Shown here in pieces: positions 16,801 to 24,085 of a stretch of DNA of 36,018 bases. The stretch covers positions 1-36,018 of the forward strand of contig QEVG01000041.1 of the NCBI GenBank assembly GCA_003576905.1, given 5' to 3'. This stretch comes from Planctomycetota bacterium (GTDB lineage: Bacteria > Planctomycetota > Phycisphaerae > UBA1845 > UTPLA1). Made by a program: the position numbers and the translations under genes. Numbering within the stretch: the first letter of the stretch is position 1; every line of letters starts with the position of its first letter. Below the pieces are notes generated by a model, which saw only the letters and a program-made list of their open reading frames with translations, was not told where the DNA came from and searched no databases.

Positions 16801-17509
16801 CGACCGCCACGCGCTCCGCCGGCTGGCTGAACCGCCGCACCTCGATGCAGTAGCCCGTCTCGGATTGCCGATACGGACGAACATCTGCGTCCAGCCATTC
16901 CTCCCGGACCGCCCGGCGACCGTTCATGTCAACCGCAACAAAGACGACCTTGGCCGAGCGGACCTTGATCAGCGGCCGCGCCCGGCCCTTGCCTCCGGAC
17001 TCCATTCGACCCGAAAGCAACTGCCAGTTCCGCAGTCCCGTGTCGACATTGTGAACAAGGGTGAACTTCGGATTCACCGCGATGATCTGCTCCACGTGCA
17101 GGTCGCCCAGAAGGAGTCGCCACGGGCTGTGAACCAGTCGCAGCGAGCTCGCCGAAAAAATCTCGCGCGAGACCGGGGACTGGGATAGGGGGTCGAGGCC
17201 CGAGTCAAACGGCACGCTGATGCGGACATCCCGCAGGTTGATGCCCGTGAACATCGTGAACGCGGCCCCGCCGACCGTGACGTCGCCCGCCGTGGCGTTC
17301 GACAGAAACTCCACGGCGCGAAGTCGAATCGCTTCATCCCGCGTGATGATCCGGTAGTAAATCAGGCTGACGCCAAGAACAAGAAAGACCGCCAGACCCG
17401 TGCGCCATCGTCCGACCGAGACCGGGTGGCGTTCGAGCGCCTGGCGCGTGGTGAAGCGCCGCCACCAGAGGCGTCGTCGCGAGGCCGCGGACCATCGGTG
17501 AATCGACAT
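13805..17509 (-). CDS. AsmA-like giant envelope protein (bridge-like lipid transport candidate)
   Basis: 1234 residues. One N-terminal transmembrane helix (about 35-54) is followed by a long beta-rich periplasmic body. The C-terminal third carries hallmarks of the AsmA/YhdP group: a GHVVIDPPAGV-type beta segment, and LTPDENIFHDG ... FQKIDLQGKAVAFIGGGRMD near 1130-1165, as in AsmA-2/DUF3971 ends. AsmA/TamB/YhdP proteins span the periplasm and are linked to phospholipid transport to the outer membrane. The middle (about 450-905) is built from four similar units of about 120 residues, described as a separate repeat. It is the last gene of the rlmN-tilS-GT39 string, and its ATG overlaps the GT39 stop (TGATG), so expression is coupled. 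No terminator is evident before the convergent CAP gene. Confidence 0.78.
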   Translation of the reverse strand: MSIHRWSAASRRRLWWRRFTTRQALERHPVSVGRWRTGLAVFLVLGVSLIYYRIITRDEAIRLRAVEFLSNATAGDVTVGGAAFTMFTGINLRDVRISVPFDSGLDPLSQSPVSREIFSASSLRLVHSPWRLLLGDLHVEQIIAVNPKFTLVHNVDTGLRNWQLLSGRMESGGKGRARPLIKVRSAKVVFVAVDMNGRRAVREEWLDADVRPYRQSETGYCIEVRRFSQPAERVAVVFDPGAKLVTNTPFVDARTVRLQLPRAAKEFFDRIELEGEVKLGRMIYEPEVAVDRDTEIQLRRVRCRIPLAMLRSGSDGAAGGGAVSDSDAENVAVEMTRVEGEIDLRGDRLDLNISGYVNKARCQIKGIVTGSERAPDEMGIDLMIDAARIAAPEGPLRERIANGQMVPEMIRNIIRDYDPRGLFNLSLHLCRPPGPGQELTVSGSFSPVGASGASSAFPYRVDNLHGSVRFEPPKILVNLEGVHGPARITVVGDIEKTKEWARVDVKVVGTDVPFAPDLHELLPESFRRLWERFNPEGQSRVVVDITRPESEEMEEPAWKTRVRAELADARILFRDFPYPLAHVRGTLAVSEDRIEVAEMSGRHGDGTVRIDGYANLDAHGKLRASPGGGSAASFRLAGQNLHMDEALAAALPAEGRTVFEQFQPQGKFDLEGVVEVPSEEAELQYDLRARLGNLSIRYREFPYIVENASGEIRLRPEGISILDFVGRHGEALIATRGEVRRLIDGYAANLNFETRDLMLDETLRTALPPTLLRVWELLEPRGRLHTRTSLHQESRGGTVTRRHRTEVDATGASMRFRGFPLPLTDVSARAIVDDDRLEIVSLEGKTGDGSVDLSGTVEFDASGYHGTLVVNAADMTFNEPLLAALPPGLGDVVRSTSPTGRFGVRFDPVLFEIGSAGKGRWDISGNLRLDDASMNVGFDAADVSGLLRGHVVIDPPAGVAVDVNADLERAVLAGWEMSAVRGRIAKDAAGGRIRVEDAVATAYGGEATGSAEVELRKSHVEWQASLVARDLQLAGFLESMGGGKDSTATGSIDGNIILQGRSGRSRYREGAGEIFIRDAQVWRMPLVFAIFQVLNLTPDENIFHDGWIKYYLSRDTMTFQKIDLQGKAVAFIGGGRMDMNTKQIDITLVAGSPVRLKVPVITELLEGASRELMEVRLTGTMKEPNIQPQPLKSLTRALQTIFPEPPSSSDRRGPAGRGARGFRQSASGSEREMP
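14795..16147 (-). repeat. four internal protein repeats of about 120 residues in the AsmA-like protein
   Basis: Each unit opens with an aromatic-FP motif: AFPYRV at 456, DFPYPL at 575, EFPYIV at 700, GFPLPL at 818. A G-R-H-G-(D)-G-like turn follows 25-30 residues later. Each unit ends with an LP-x-W-x-P-G block: LLPESFRRLW 521, ALPAEGRTVF 650, ALPPTLLRVW 766, ALPPGLGDVV 884. Spacing is 116-129 residues. A further partial copy of the closing block is at about 407-424. The DNA copies have diverged, so this is old domain duplication and not a recent tandem expansion. Confidence 0.7.
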
Positions 17510-18897
17510 CAGGCCCCCCGCGATGCCCCCATCGGCCGGCGCTCACGCACCGGCAGCCCTTCCAGCGCGACCGCCGCGAGCAGAAACAGCAGCGGCATCA
17601 GCGGTACGCGGTAACGAACCGATCCGACGAAGACCATGTGTATCAGCGTAAAGTACGCCGCGGGGGCAAGCAACAAGGCGATCAACCACCGCCCCGGCAA
17701 CCCTCCCGGGTCCTCGGCCGCGCGCGACGATACTTCCCACCCGGCGTCTCTCGCCGGTGCGGGTCGCCCCGACCAGAGGCGTCGCACACCCGCCAGCGCC
17801 AGGAGGTAAATCGGCACGACCGTCAAAACGGACACTATCTGTTGAATGCCACTGGAATGACCCTGCGCATGGAGCAGCGGCGACCAGGTCCGCCCGGCCT
17901 TGACGAAGGCCAGCCGAAGGGCCGCCCCGGGGTTCGCGCGCGCCCAAGCCCACGCCGCCTCCCGGCACAACCGGTCTCTCTCATACTCTCCGACACCCTC
18001 CGGCATCGGAGGATAGATGATCCGATCCATTCCCGGCGCGCCGTCCGCCCAGGGCCCCAGCGCCTCCAGCAGGCTCGGCCCGCTGCCGGTCCGAGCGGGC
18101 ACGAAATGCCCCACTGCATGGTAGTTTCGAAGAATCGTGGGCGTCATCACGCCGGCCGCGCCGATCAGCACGGCGAGCGCTGAAACCAGCCGCCTCCCCC
18201 TCGGCGCAGCAGCCCCGAAGACGGGAATCATGAACAGCGGCAGGAGAACGGCGGTGCTGCGCGTCAGCGTACCCAGCCCCATCGCCACCCCGGATGCCAG
18301 AAACCACGCGGCGGGGGCGCGAAAATCGCCCGACGCGGCAGCGGGCGCATCGGCGACGCCAGCCGTCACCGCCCGCGCCGCGCAGTACAGCGCCGCCAGC
18401 AAGAGCGCGATGTAAAGCGTCTCGGTCAGAACCAGCGCATTGAAATAAAGCAGGATCGGATCCACGGCGAGAATCGCCGCGCCGATCAGCCCCGCGCGCG
18501 CTCCGAACAGGCGTCTCCCGAGGGCGGCCAGCAGAATCACGGATGCCACGGCAGCCACCGCGTTCACGATTCGCGCCAGCCGAAACACCGCGCGATCCGA
18601 CTCGAATCCCAGGTGAATGCCGAGCGAGAGTACCCAGGGATACAGGGGATCGGTGCCCGCCCGAACCGACTCGGAGTCGATCGGCCCCAGACCCGCGGCG
18701 ATGTTCCGTGCGACGCGGACATACCGATGCGAGTCGGGAAAATCGAATCGCTCCGGCGACCGCTCCGCCCACGCAAGGACGGCCACACGCGCCGCCACGG
18801 CGACGACGAGAAGGGCGAACTGCCACGCCCGCCCGCCCCAATGCGATCGGCACGACGCGTGGCCCGCCGGCAATTCATACCGCTCCGCGGAGGACAT
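17509..18897 (-). CDS. GT39-like membrane glycosyltransferase
   Basis: 462 residues, about 10-12 hydrophobic helices. The first extracytoplasmic loop carries ERFDFPDSHRY (Asp52/Asp55), the place of the catalytic acid in PMT/ArnT-type GT-C enzymes, followed by YPWVLSLG and long helices with LTETLY, also typical of this family. Such enzymes use a polyprenyl-phosphate sugar and act on the periplasmic face, on lipid A, protein or glycans. The acceptor is unknown. Its ATG overlaps the tilS stop (TGATG) and its TGA overlaps the AsmA-like start in the same way. Coupling to an AsmA-like protein and the nearby lpxB hint at outer-membrane glycolipid work, which is inference. Confidence 0.78.
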   Translation of the reverse strand: MSSAERYELPAGHASCRSHWGGRAWQFALLVVAVAARVAVLAWAERSPERFDFPDSHRYVRVARNIAAGLGPIDSESVRAGTDPLYPWVLSLGIHLGFESDRAVFRLARIVNAVAAVASVILLAALGRRLFGARAGLIGAAILAVDPILLYFNALVLTETLYIALLLAALYCAARAVTAGVADAPAAASGDFRAPAAWFLASGVAMGLGTLTRSTAVLLPLFMIPVFGAAAPRGRRLVSALAVLIGAAGVMTPTILRNYHAVGHFVPARTGSGPSLLEALGPWADGAPGMDRIIYPPMPEGVGEYERDRLCREAAWAWARANPGAALRLAFVKAGRTWSPLLHAQGHSSGIQQIVSVLTVVPIYLLALAGVRRLWSGRPAPARDAGWEVSSRAAEDPGGLPGRWLIALLLAPAAYFTLIHMVFVGSVRYRVPLMPLLFLLAAVALEGLPVRERRPMGASRGA

Positions 18898-19976
18898 CAG
18901 GGATCGGCCACCTCCGCCCCCTTCCCCGAGCGGCCGAGTGCCACACCTGCGTCAGATTCCTTCCCGATCGTGATCACGTCGCCGCGCCGCTCCGCGAAAA
19001 CGCCACCCGGAAGTTCGATCCTCCGCCGCGTCCCGTCCCCGCCCGCCAGGTCGACCAGCGCCTCCACGCGCTCGTGGCCGATCTCGCCCATGCCGGCTCC
19101 CAGGCTCTCCAGCGCAAGGAGCATGCACTCCGCCTGAATGGCCCGCGGAAGCATCGCCAGCGCCCGCGCCCGAACCCGAAACGACGCCGCTTCGTCCCCC
19201 GCCGGCTCCGCGACCTCCGCCCACGACTCTACGGCAAACCGGCGCAGCGCGTCGCCGGCCTGCCGGGCCTGCTCACCGAGTTGCACCAGGGCTTCGGTCA
19301 CGCGCGGATTGACTTCGCTTCGCGCAACCGGCAGCAGGTCGTGGCGAATGCGATTCCGCGTCGCGGCGTCCGACTGGCCGTTCGAAGCATCTTCGCGCCA
19401 GCCGATGCCCCGCGCGGTCAGATACGCCCGCAGCGCCTCGCGGGAAAAAACGAGCAGCGGCCGCACCAGCCGCAGGTCTCGCGCCGCCGGAAGCGGCCGC
19501 GCGGCGGCCATGCCCGAAAGCCCGCGCAGGCCCGTCCCGCGCAGAATGCGGTGCAGAATCGTCTCCGCCTGGTCATCGGCATGGTGTGCCATTGCAATGA
19601 CGCTCGCCCCCGCCGCCCGGGCACATTCCGCCAGCAGCGCGTGACGGCAGTGGCGCGCCGCAGTCTCGATGCTCTCGCCGCGCTCCCGCGCCGCGTGCCG
19701 AACGTCTGCCGACTTTACGCTGCACGATACGCCCAGGGACGCGCACAGCCCCTCCACGAACCGCGCATCTTCGCCCGACTCCGGGCGCAGCCGATGGTCC
19801 ACGTGGCCGACCGAGAGCCGCCACCGGCATGCATGAATCTCGTTGACCTTTTCCAGGCCGCACAGAAGCGCGACGGAATCCGCGCCGCCGGACACGGCGC
19901 AGACGACCGCCGCATGAGGCGGTATCAGCCGCCGCGCCGACTCATACAGCCTGTGATGAAACGTGCGTTCGTCCAT
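18897..19976 (-). CDS. tilS: tRNA(Ile)-lysidine synthase TilS
   Basis: 359 residues. The PP-loop ATPase motif SGGADS (29-34) and the following GHVDHRLRPES and MAHHADDQAETILHR motifs define TilS. This enzyme changes C34 of tRNA-Ile(CAU) to lysidine with ATP and lysine so that AUA is read as Ile. RNRIRHDLLP is the usual middle-domain signature. The protein is shorter than E. coli TilS (about 430), with a reduced C-terminal domain, as in many non-proteobacterial forms. The ATG at 19976 lacks a strong Shine-Dalgarno. It lies 60 bases after rlmN, and its stop overlaps the GT39 start. Confidence 0.93.
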   Translation of the reverse strand: MDERTFHHRLYESARRLIPPHAAVVCAVSGGADSVALLCGLEKVNEIHACRWRLSVGHVDHRLRPESGEDARFVEGLCASLGVSCSVKSADVRHAARERGESIETAARHCRHALLAECARAAGASVIAMAHHADDQAETILHRILRGTGLRGLSGMAAARPLPAARDLRLVRPLLVFSREALRAYLTARGIGWREDASNGQSDAATRNRIRHDLLPVARSEVNPRVTEALVQLGEQARQAGDALRRFAVESWAEVAEPAGDEAASFRVRARALAMLPRAIQAECMLLALESLGAGMGEIGHERVEALVDLAGGDGTRRRIELPGGVFAERRGDVITIGKESDAGVALGRSGKGAEVADP

Positions 19977-20036
19977 GGTGATCGGTTGCGCCGGGCCGCA
20001 TCGGATCGACTCCGCCGGGGGGCGATAATGCCCGGC

Positions 20037-21128
20037 CTACCGCGCGGTGAGCGTCACCGGCGTCTGACTCTCGCCTTGTTGTTCCTTGCGGCGAAGCTGA
20101 CCGCAGGCGGCGTCGATGTCGAGACCCCGGCTCGTGCGGATATGGGCGTTGACTCCGTGCTGCCGCAGGTACTCAACGAACGCATGCGACGCCTCGCTCG
20201 TCGGCCGCTCGTATCCCAGCCCCTCGACCGGGTTGTAGCGGATGAGGTTCACGTTGCAGCGAAGCTGCTTGCAGAATCGGGCAAGCTGCGCCGCGTGCTG
20301 CGGATGATCGTTGACCTGGTGGAGCAGGATGTACTCAAGCGTGATCTCGCGGCCCGTCTTCTCGAAGTAGAACCGGCACGCGTCGATCAGATCCTCGAGG
20401 CCGATCTTCTCGGCCCAGGGGATCAGCTCCTGCCGGAGGTGCTCGTTCGGCGCGTGCAGCGAGAGCGCCAGGTTGAGCTGGAGCCCCTCGTCCGCCAGCC
20501 GGCGGATCATCCGCGGCAGGCCCACCGTGCTGATCGTGATCTTCCGCGCGCCGATGTTCGGGCCCCAGGGCGCGTTGATCGTCCGAACCGCTGCGAGCAC
20601 GCGATCGTAGTTGGCAAGCGGCTCGCCCAGGCCCATGAACACGATGTTCGTCAGCCGATGGCCGGATGCCACCGCCTCTGCACTTACGCGGAGCACCTGC
20701 TCCACGATCTCACCCGCCGTCAGGTTCCGCTCCAGCCCGCCCAGCCCGCTGGCGCAGAACCGGCACCCCGCCGGGCAGCCGACCTGCGAACTGATGCAGG
20801 CCGTGCGCCGCGTCTCGGTGGGAATCATGACGCATTCGCTCGTCGCGCCGTCGGGCCACTGGAGCAGCAGCTTGACCGTGCCGTCCTGCGACTGGGCGCG
20901 GCGGACGATCTGCGAGGTGAAGAGGCGCAGCGCGCGCGGAAGCAGCTCGCGCAGCGGCTTCGAGAGATTGGTCATCTCTTCGAACGAGGTCGCCCCGCGT
21001 TCGTAGACCCACTGCATCACCTGCTTCGCGCGAAAGGCCGGCTCCTGGCGCGCGGTAAACCACGCGCCCAAGCCTTCCAGGTCCATGTCGAGCAGGTGCG
21101 CCGGTGATGTCGCTTCGTTCGGGTTCAT
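20037..21128 (-). CDS. rlmN: 23S rRNA / tRNA (adenine-C2)-methyltransferase RlmN
   Basis: 363 residues, radical SAM enzyme. The Fe-S cluster Cys are C118, C122 and C125 in VGCPAGCRFCASG. The second functional Cys of RlmN, here C342 in DIDAACGQLR, is present, as is the MGLGEPLANY motif at 165-174. RlmN methylates C2 of A2503 in 23S rRNA and A37 in some tRNAs through a methyl-Cys intermediate and S-adenosylmethionine. It sits 25 bases after pyrH on the same strand, where frr is often found in other bacteria, and is followed by tilS, so two RNA-modification genes are joined to the ribosomal string. Confidence 0.95.
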   Translation of the reverse strand: MNPNEATSPAHLLDMDLEGLGAWFTARQEPAFRAKQVMQWVYERGATSFEEMTNLSKPLRELLPRALRLFTSQIVRRAQSQDGTVKLLLQWPDGATSECVMIPTETRRTACISSQVGCPAGCRFCASGLGGLERNLTAGEIVEQVLRVSAEAVASGHRLTNIVFMGLGEPLANYDRVLAAVRTINAPWGPNIGARKITISTVGLPRMIRRLADEGLQLNLALSLHAPNEHLRQELIPWAEKIGLEDLIDACRFYFEKTGREITLEYILLHQVNDHPQHAAQLARFCKQLRCNVNLIRYNPVEGLGYERPTSEASHAFVEYLRQHGVNAHIRTSRGLDIDAACGQLRRKEQQGESQTPVTLTAR

Positions 21129-21153
21129 CCAATCATCACTCTGCCGCGCCGGG

Positions 21154-21903
21154 CTAGTGGCCGATCCGGGTGCCGATGGTCTTGCCCTGCACCGCCTTGC
21201 GCATGTTGCCGTGCTTCATCAGCGAAAACACGGTGATCGGCACGCTGTGCCGCTGGCACAAATCGACGGCCGAGACATCCATGACCTTCAGACGATTATC
21301 GATCACCTGATTGTAGGACAGGGTCGGAAGAAACTTCGCCTTGGGGTCCTTCTTCGGATCGGCGGTATAGACCCCGTCGACATTGGTCGCCTTGAACAGA
21401 ATGTCCGCATTCATCTCCACCGCCGCCAGCGCCGCCGCCGTGTCCGTCGTGACAAACGGCCGCCCCGTGCCCGCCGCGAGGATGACCACGCGCCCCTTCT
21501 CCAGATGCCGGATGCACCGCCGCCGAATAAAGCTCTCGCACGCGCTGTGAACGGCGATCGCCGACTGCACGCGCACCGGCTGGCCCATTTCCTCCAGGCG
21601 ATCCTGTAGCGCGAGCGCGTTAATCACCGTGCCGAGCATGCCCATGTAATGGGCCGTGGCTTCCTGGATGCCCAATTCCCCCGCGATCTTGGCGCCGCGA
21701 AGGAAATTTCCTCCGCCCACCACCACGGCGACCTGAACGCCGAGCCGCGTGACGTCGAGAATCTCCGTCGCAATCTGCCTCAGCGCACCCCCGTCAATCC
21801 CGAAACCGCCGCGTTCGCAGAAACCCTCACCGGAAATCTTCAGAATCACCCGGCCGACCTTGCCGGCGCGGGCGGTCCCGGACTTGCCTCTCTTTTTGGC
21901 CAT
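21154..21903 (-). CDS. pyrH: UMP kinase PyrH
   Basis: 249 residues, amino-acid-kinase fold. LKISGE (Lys22) and GGGNFLRG (63-70) are the phosphate-binding motifs. TTDTAAALAAVEMNAD and ATNVDGVYTADP are the UMP-kinase C-terminal signatures. The enzyme phosphorylates UMP to UDP in pyrimidine nucleotide synthesis. There is a short basic N-terminal extension of about 15 residues. An in-frame TTG lies 15 bases further upstream, but ATG 21903 has AGGGG placed 6 bases before it, so it is the better start. It follows rpsB-tsf in the classic order, though an intrinsic terminator lies between tsf and pyrH. Confidence 0.95.
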   Translation of the reverse strand: MAKKRGKSGTARAGKVGRVILKISGEGFCERGGFGIDGGALRQIATEILDVTRLGVQVAVVVGGGNFLRGAKIAGELGIQEATAHYMGMLGTVINALALQDRLEEMGQPVRVQSAIAVHSACESFIRRRCIRHLEKGRVVILAAGTGRPFVTTDTAAALAAVEMNADILFKATNVDGVYTADPKKDPKAKFLPTLSYNQVIDNRLKVMDVSAVDLCQRHSVPITVFSLMKHGNMRKAVQGKTIGTRIGH

Positions 21904-22000
21904 TGAAACCCCTGACAATCGGCGAAAAACCCCGCTTGCCGGCGGGGCGGAGGCATTCTAACGGACGGCCGCCGGGGCAGATACCCGCGCCCACGCGGCG

Positions 22001-22030
22001 CAAAAAGAAAGGCCGCCGCGGCGACCTTTC
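22001..22030 (-). terminator. intrinsic terminator after tsf
   Basis: On the minus strand GAAAGG-T-CGC ... GCG-G-CCTTTC forms a stem of about 10 bp with one mismatch (22007-22030). It is followed by TTTTTG (22006-22001), 29 bases after the tsf stop. It should end or reduce transcription between tsf and pyrH. Confidence 0.75.
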
Positions 22031-22058
22031 GTGAAGGTAGCGTCAACAGCCGCGCGGC

Positions 22059-22874
22059 CTATTTCAGCCCGCCGACCTCGAACTTGGCATACGCCTTGAT
22101 GACGAAGCCGTTTTCCTTGGCGAACTGCTGAATCGTCTTCTTGTCGTCCATGACGAACGGCTGCTCGAGCAGCACCCGCTCGCCGTACCAGCGGTCCATC
22201 TTGCCGGCGACGATCTTCTCGAGAATCTGCGGAGGTTTCCCCTTGGCCTCGCCCGCCGCCTTGGTCTTCGCCTCGGCGACCTGGGCGGGATCAACGTCTT
22301 CGCGCGTGAGGCCCGCGATGTTCATTGTCGAGGCAATGTGCATGCAGATCTGCCGGCCCGCCTCGCCGGGCGACTTGTCGCAGGCGATGATCGCGCCCAC
22401 CTTGCCGTTGTGGTGTACGTAGCACGCCCCCGCGCCTTCGATCCGCGTGAGCCGCTTGATGCCGATGTTCTCCTTCAGCTTGCCGAAGGCGTCCACCAGC
22501 ATGTCCTGAACGACGCGGCCGTCAGACCCCTTCGATCCCTTGAGCTGCTCGACATCGAGCACGCCGGTCCTGGCGCAGACCTGCGCGACGGTGTCGGCCA
22601 GGGCCTTGAACGTGTCGTTGCCGCCGACGAAATCCGTCTCGCAGCGCATCTCGCTCATCGCCGCGGCCTTGTCGTCCGCATAGACACCGATGCGCCCGTT
22701 CGCCGCTTCCTTGTCGGCGCGGTCGCTCATCTTGTCGGCGAACTTCTTCCGGAGCAGTTCGAGCGCCTTGGCCTCGTCGCCGTTGGACTCGACCAGCGCT
22801 TTCTTGCAATCCATCATCGCCAGGTCCGTCTTCGCTCGTAGGTTCTGGACCATCTGTGCGGTGATCTCAGCCAT
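22059..22874 (-). CDS. tsf: elongation factor Ts
   Basis: 271 residues. The N-terminal UBA-like domain reads LRAKTDLAMMDCKKAL; the usual family sequence has TGAGMMDCK, so the D-L-A version is a variant. The EF-Tu-contact motif TDFV is at 80-83 (RCETDFVGGND), and the core ends with a conserved EQPFVMDD segment before the C-terminus. EF-Ts exchanges GDP for GTP on EF-Tu. The ATG at 22874 is preceded by GAGG about 8 bases upstream. It follows rpsB after a 223-base gap, which is long for this pair. Confidence 0.95.
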   Translation of the reverse strand: MAEITAQMVQNLRAKTDLAMMDCKKALVESNGDEAKALELLRKKFADKMSDRADKEAANGRIGVYADDKAAAMSEMRCETDFVGGNDTFKALADTVAQVCARTGVLDVEQLKGSKGSDGRVVQDMLVDAFGKLKENIGIKRLTRIEGAGACYVHHNGKVGAIIACDKSPGEAGRQICMHIASTMNIAGLTREDVDPAQVAEAKTKAAGEAKGKPPQILEKIVAGKMDRWYGERVLLEQPFVMDDKKTIQQFAKENGFVIKAYAKFEVGGLK

Positions 22875-22972
22875 GGTGTATGCCTCGTGTTGCTGTCTTC
22901 AGATCGTTTCGGTTCATCGCGTACTCGATTGCGGCGACGCTCAGCCGGGCTCGCACCGCTGACGGCGAAGGA

Positions 22973-23011
22973 GACTTCCATCCTCCCGGCGAGTCTTCAA
23001 CCCGGGAAGTC
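22973..23011 (-). other. inverted repeat between rpsB and tsf
   Basis: GACTTCC (22973-22979) pairs with GGAAGTC (23005-23011), a 7-bp outer stem with a short CGG/CCG inner stem. No T-run follows on the minus strand. It could tune tsf expression relative to rpsB or stabilise the message. The rest of the 22875-23097 gap shows nothing else. Confidence 0.35.
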
Positions 23012-23097
23012 ACGCCGCCCCTGTGTTGTCGCCGAATTGTCTGTGGATCGATCCGCGCCGCTCCTGGCCTGCAGCCGAATCGGCACGATTCCCGCGG

Positions 23098-23982
23098 CTA
23101 GACGCCGTCGGGTACCGAACTCGCCGATCCCGCGTCGCTCGCGCCGGACGCCACCGGTTCGCCGGGCATGGCCGCCGTCACCGAGTCGTCGCCGCCGACG
23201 GACTCTTCCGCCATCTCCGACGTCGTGCGACGCCGCCTTCGCGGACGCGCGCCGGCTGCGCCGGCCTGCTGGCCGTCGTCGACCGGAGCCGCGACCACGC
23301 GCGAACGCTTGCCTTCTTCGATGGCGTCTCCCAGCTCCGCCATGATGATGTCGATGGCCCGCATGGCGTCGTCATTGGCCGGAATCAGGATGTCGGCTGC
23401 GGCGGGGTCGCTGTCGGTATCGACAAGGCAGACCGTCGGAATGCCCAGCTTCTGGGCCTCGCGCACGGCGTTGTGCTCGCGCTTGACGTCGACGATCAGC
23501 AGCGCGCCCGGCAGCCGCGTCATGCGGCGGATGCCGTCCAGGTTGCGGGTGATCTTGCGCTTTTCGCGGTCAATCGTCGCGCGCTCTTTCTTGGTAAGCT
23601 GATTGATGCGGCCGGACGTCTCGAGCTCTTCAAGAGACTCAAGTCGCGCCAGTCGCGAACGGATGGTTTTGAAATTGGTCAGGGTCCCGCCAAGCCATCG
23701 CTCGATGACATAGTGCATGCCAACGCGCTTCGCCTGCTTTTCGACGGCTTCCCGGGCCTGTCGCTTGGTGCCGACGATCAGTACGTCGTGCCCCTGTGCG
23801 ACGACCGCGCTCAGGAACTTCTTTGCCCGAAGCAGACCTTTAATGGTCTCGCGGATGTCGATGATGTGAATCGAATTCCGCTTGCCGAAGATGTACGGGG
23901 CCATTTTCGGGTTCCACCGGCTCACTCGGTGGCCGAAATGCACGCCCGACTCTACCAGCTCGCGGACCAACGCCGATGCCAA
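23098..23982 (-). CDS. rpsB: ribosomal protein S2
   Basis: 294 residues. The core is unmistakable: LVESGVHFGHRVSRWNPKM, IHIIDIRETI, VGTKRQA, RWLGGTLTNFKTI, PTVCLVDTDSDP and IPANDDAMRAID. S2 joins the small subunit late and helps to recruit S1 in many bacteria. The last 60 residues (from about 232) form an Arg-run followed by an Ala/Ser/Gly/Asp-rich tail, longer than the usual 230-260-residue S2. The start is TTG at 23982: the first residues fit S2 exactly, there is no nearer ATG, and a full anti-SD complement lies 3 bases before it. First gene of the rpsB-tsf(-pyrH) string. Confidence 0.95.
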   Translation of the reverse strand: MASALVRELVESGVHFGHRVSRWNPKMAPYIFGKRNSIHIIDIRETIKGLLRAKKFLSAVVAQGHDVLIVGTKRQAREAVEKQAKRVGMHYVIERWLGGTLTNFKTIRSRLARLESLEELETSGRINQLTKKERATIDREKRKITRNLDGIRRMTRLPGALLIVDVKREHNAVREAQKLGIPTVCLVDTDSDPAAADILIPANDDAMRAIDIIMAELGDAIEEGKRSRVVAAPVDDGQQAGAAGARPRRRRRTTSEMAEESVGGDDSVTAAMPGEPVASGASDAGSASSVPDGV

Positions 23983-23985
23983 ACG

Positions 23986-23993
23986 TCACCTCC
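23986..23993 (-). promoter_or_regulatory. full-length Shine-Dalgarno of rpsB, deciding a TTG start
   Basis: Minus-strand GGAGGTGA, eight consecutive bases complementary to the 16S rRNA 3' end, with GGAGG ending 6 bases before the TTG start codon. By far the strongest ribosome site in the window. Confidence 0.8.
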
Positions 23994-23996
23994 CGG

Positions 23997-24053
23997 GGTT
24001 TCAACGATGTTTCAGGTTGTTGTAGAGTGCCTAGGCAGTTCTACGCGGAAACC
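23997..24053 (-). promoter_or_regulatory. structured rpsB leader (possible S2 autoregulation)
   Basis: In the minus-strand leader GGTTTC (24053-24048) can pair with GAAACC (24002-23997). Inside lies a second hairpin, GTAGA (24044-24040) with TCTAC (24026-24022), with a TGC/GCA inner stem. The closing strand of the outer stem ends 3 bases before the Shine-Dalgarno, so folding could control ribosome access. rpsB autoregulation through its leader is known in other bacteria; here it is inferred. Confidence 0.45.
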
Positions 24054-24056
24054 TTC

Positions 24057-24085
24057 AGCGTAAGGCGCAAACTACCCCGCGTCAA
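24057..24085 (-). promoter_or_regulatory. rpsB promoter
   Basis: Minus strand TTGACG (24085-24080, 5 of 6), a 17-base spacer, then TACGCT (24062-24057), which keeps the key T, A and final T of the -10. The expected start is near 24050, at the 5' edge of the foldable leader, giving a leader of about 68 bases. Confidence 0.65.

Noticed and set aside
18543-21107. 854-codon plus-strand frame
   Set aside because: It runs antisense over GT39, tilS and rlmN, all of which have clear family motifs; Arg/Pro/Ala-rich as expected for a shadow.
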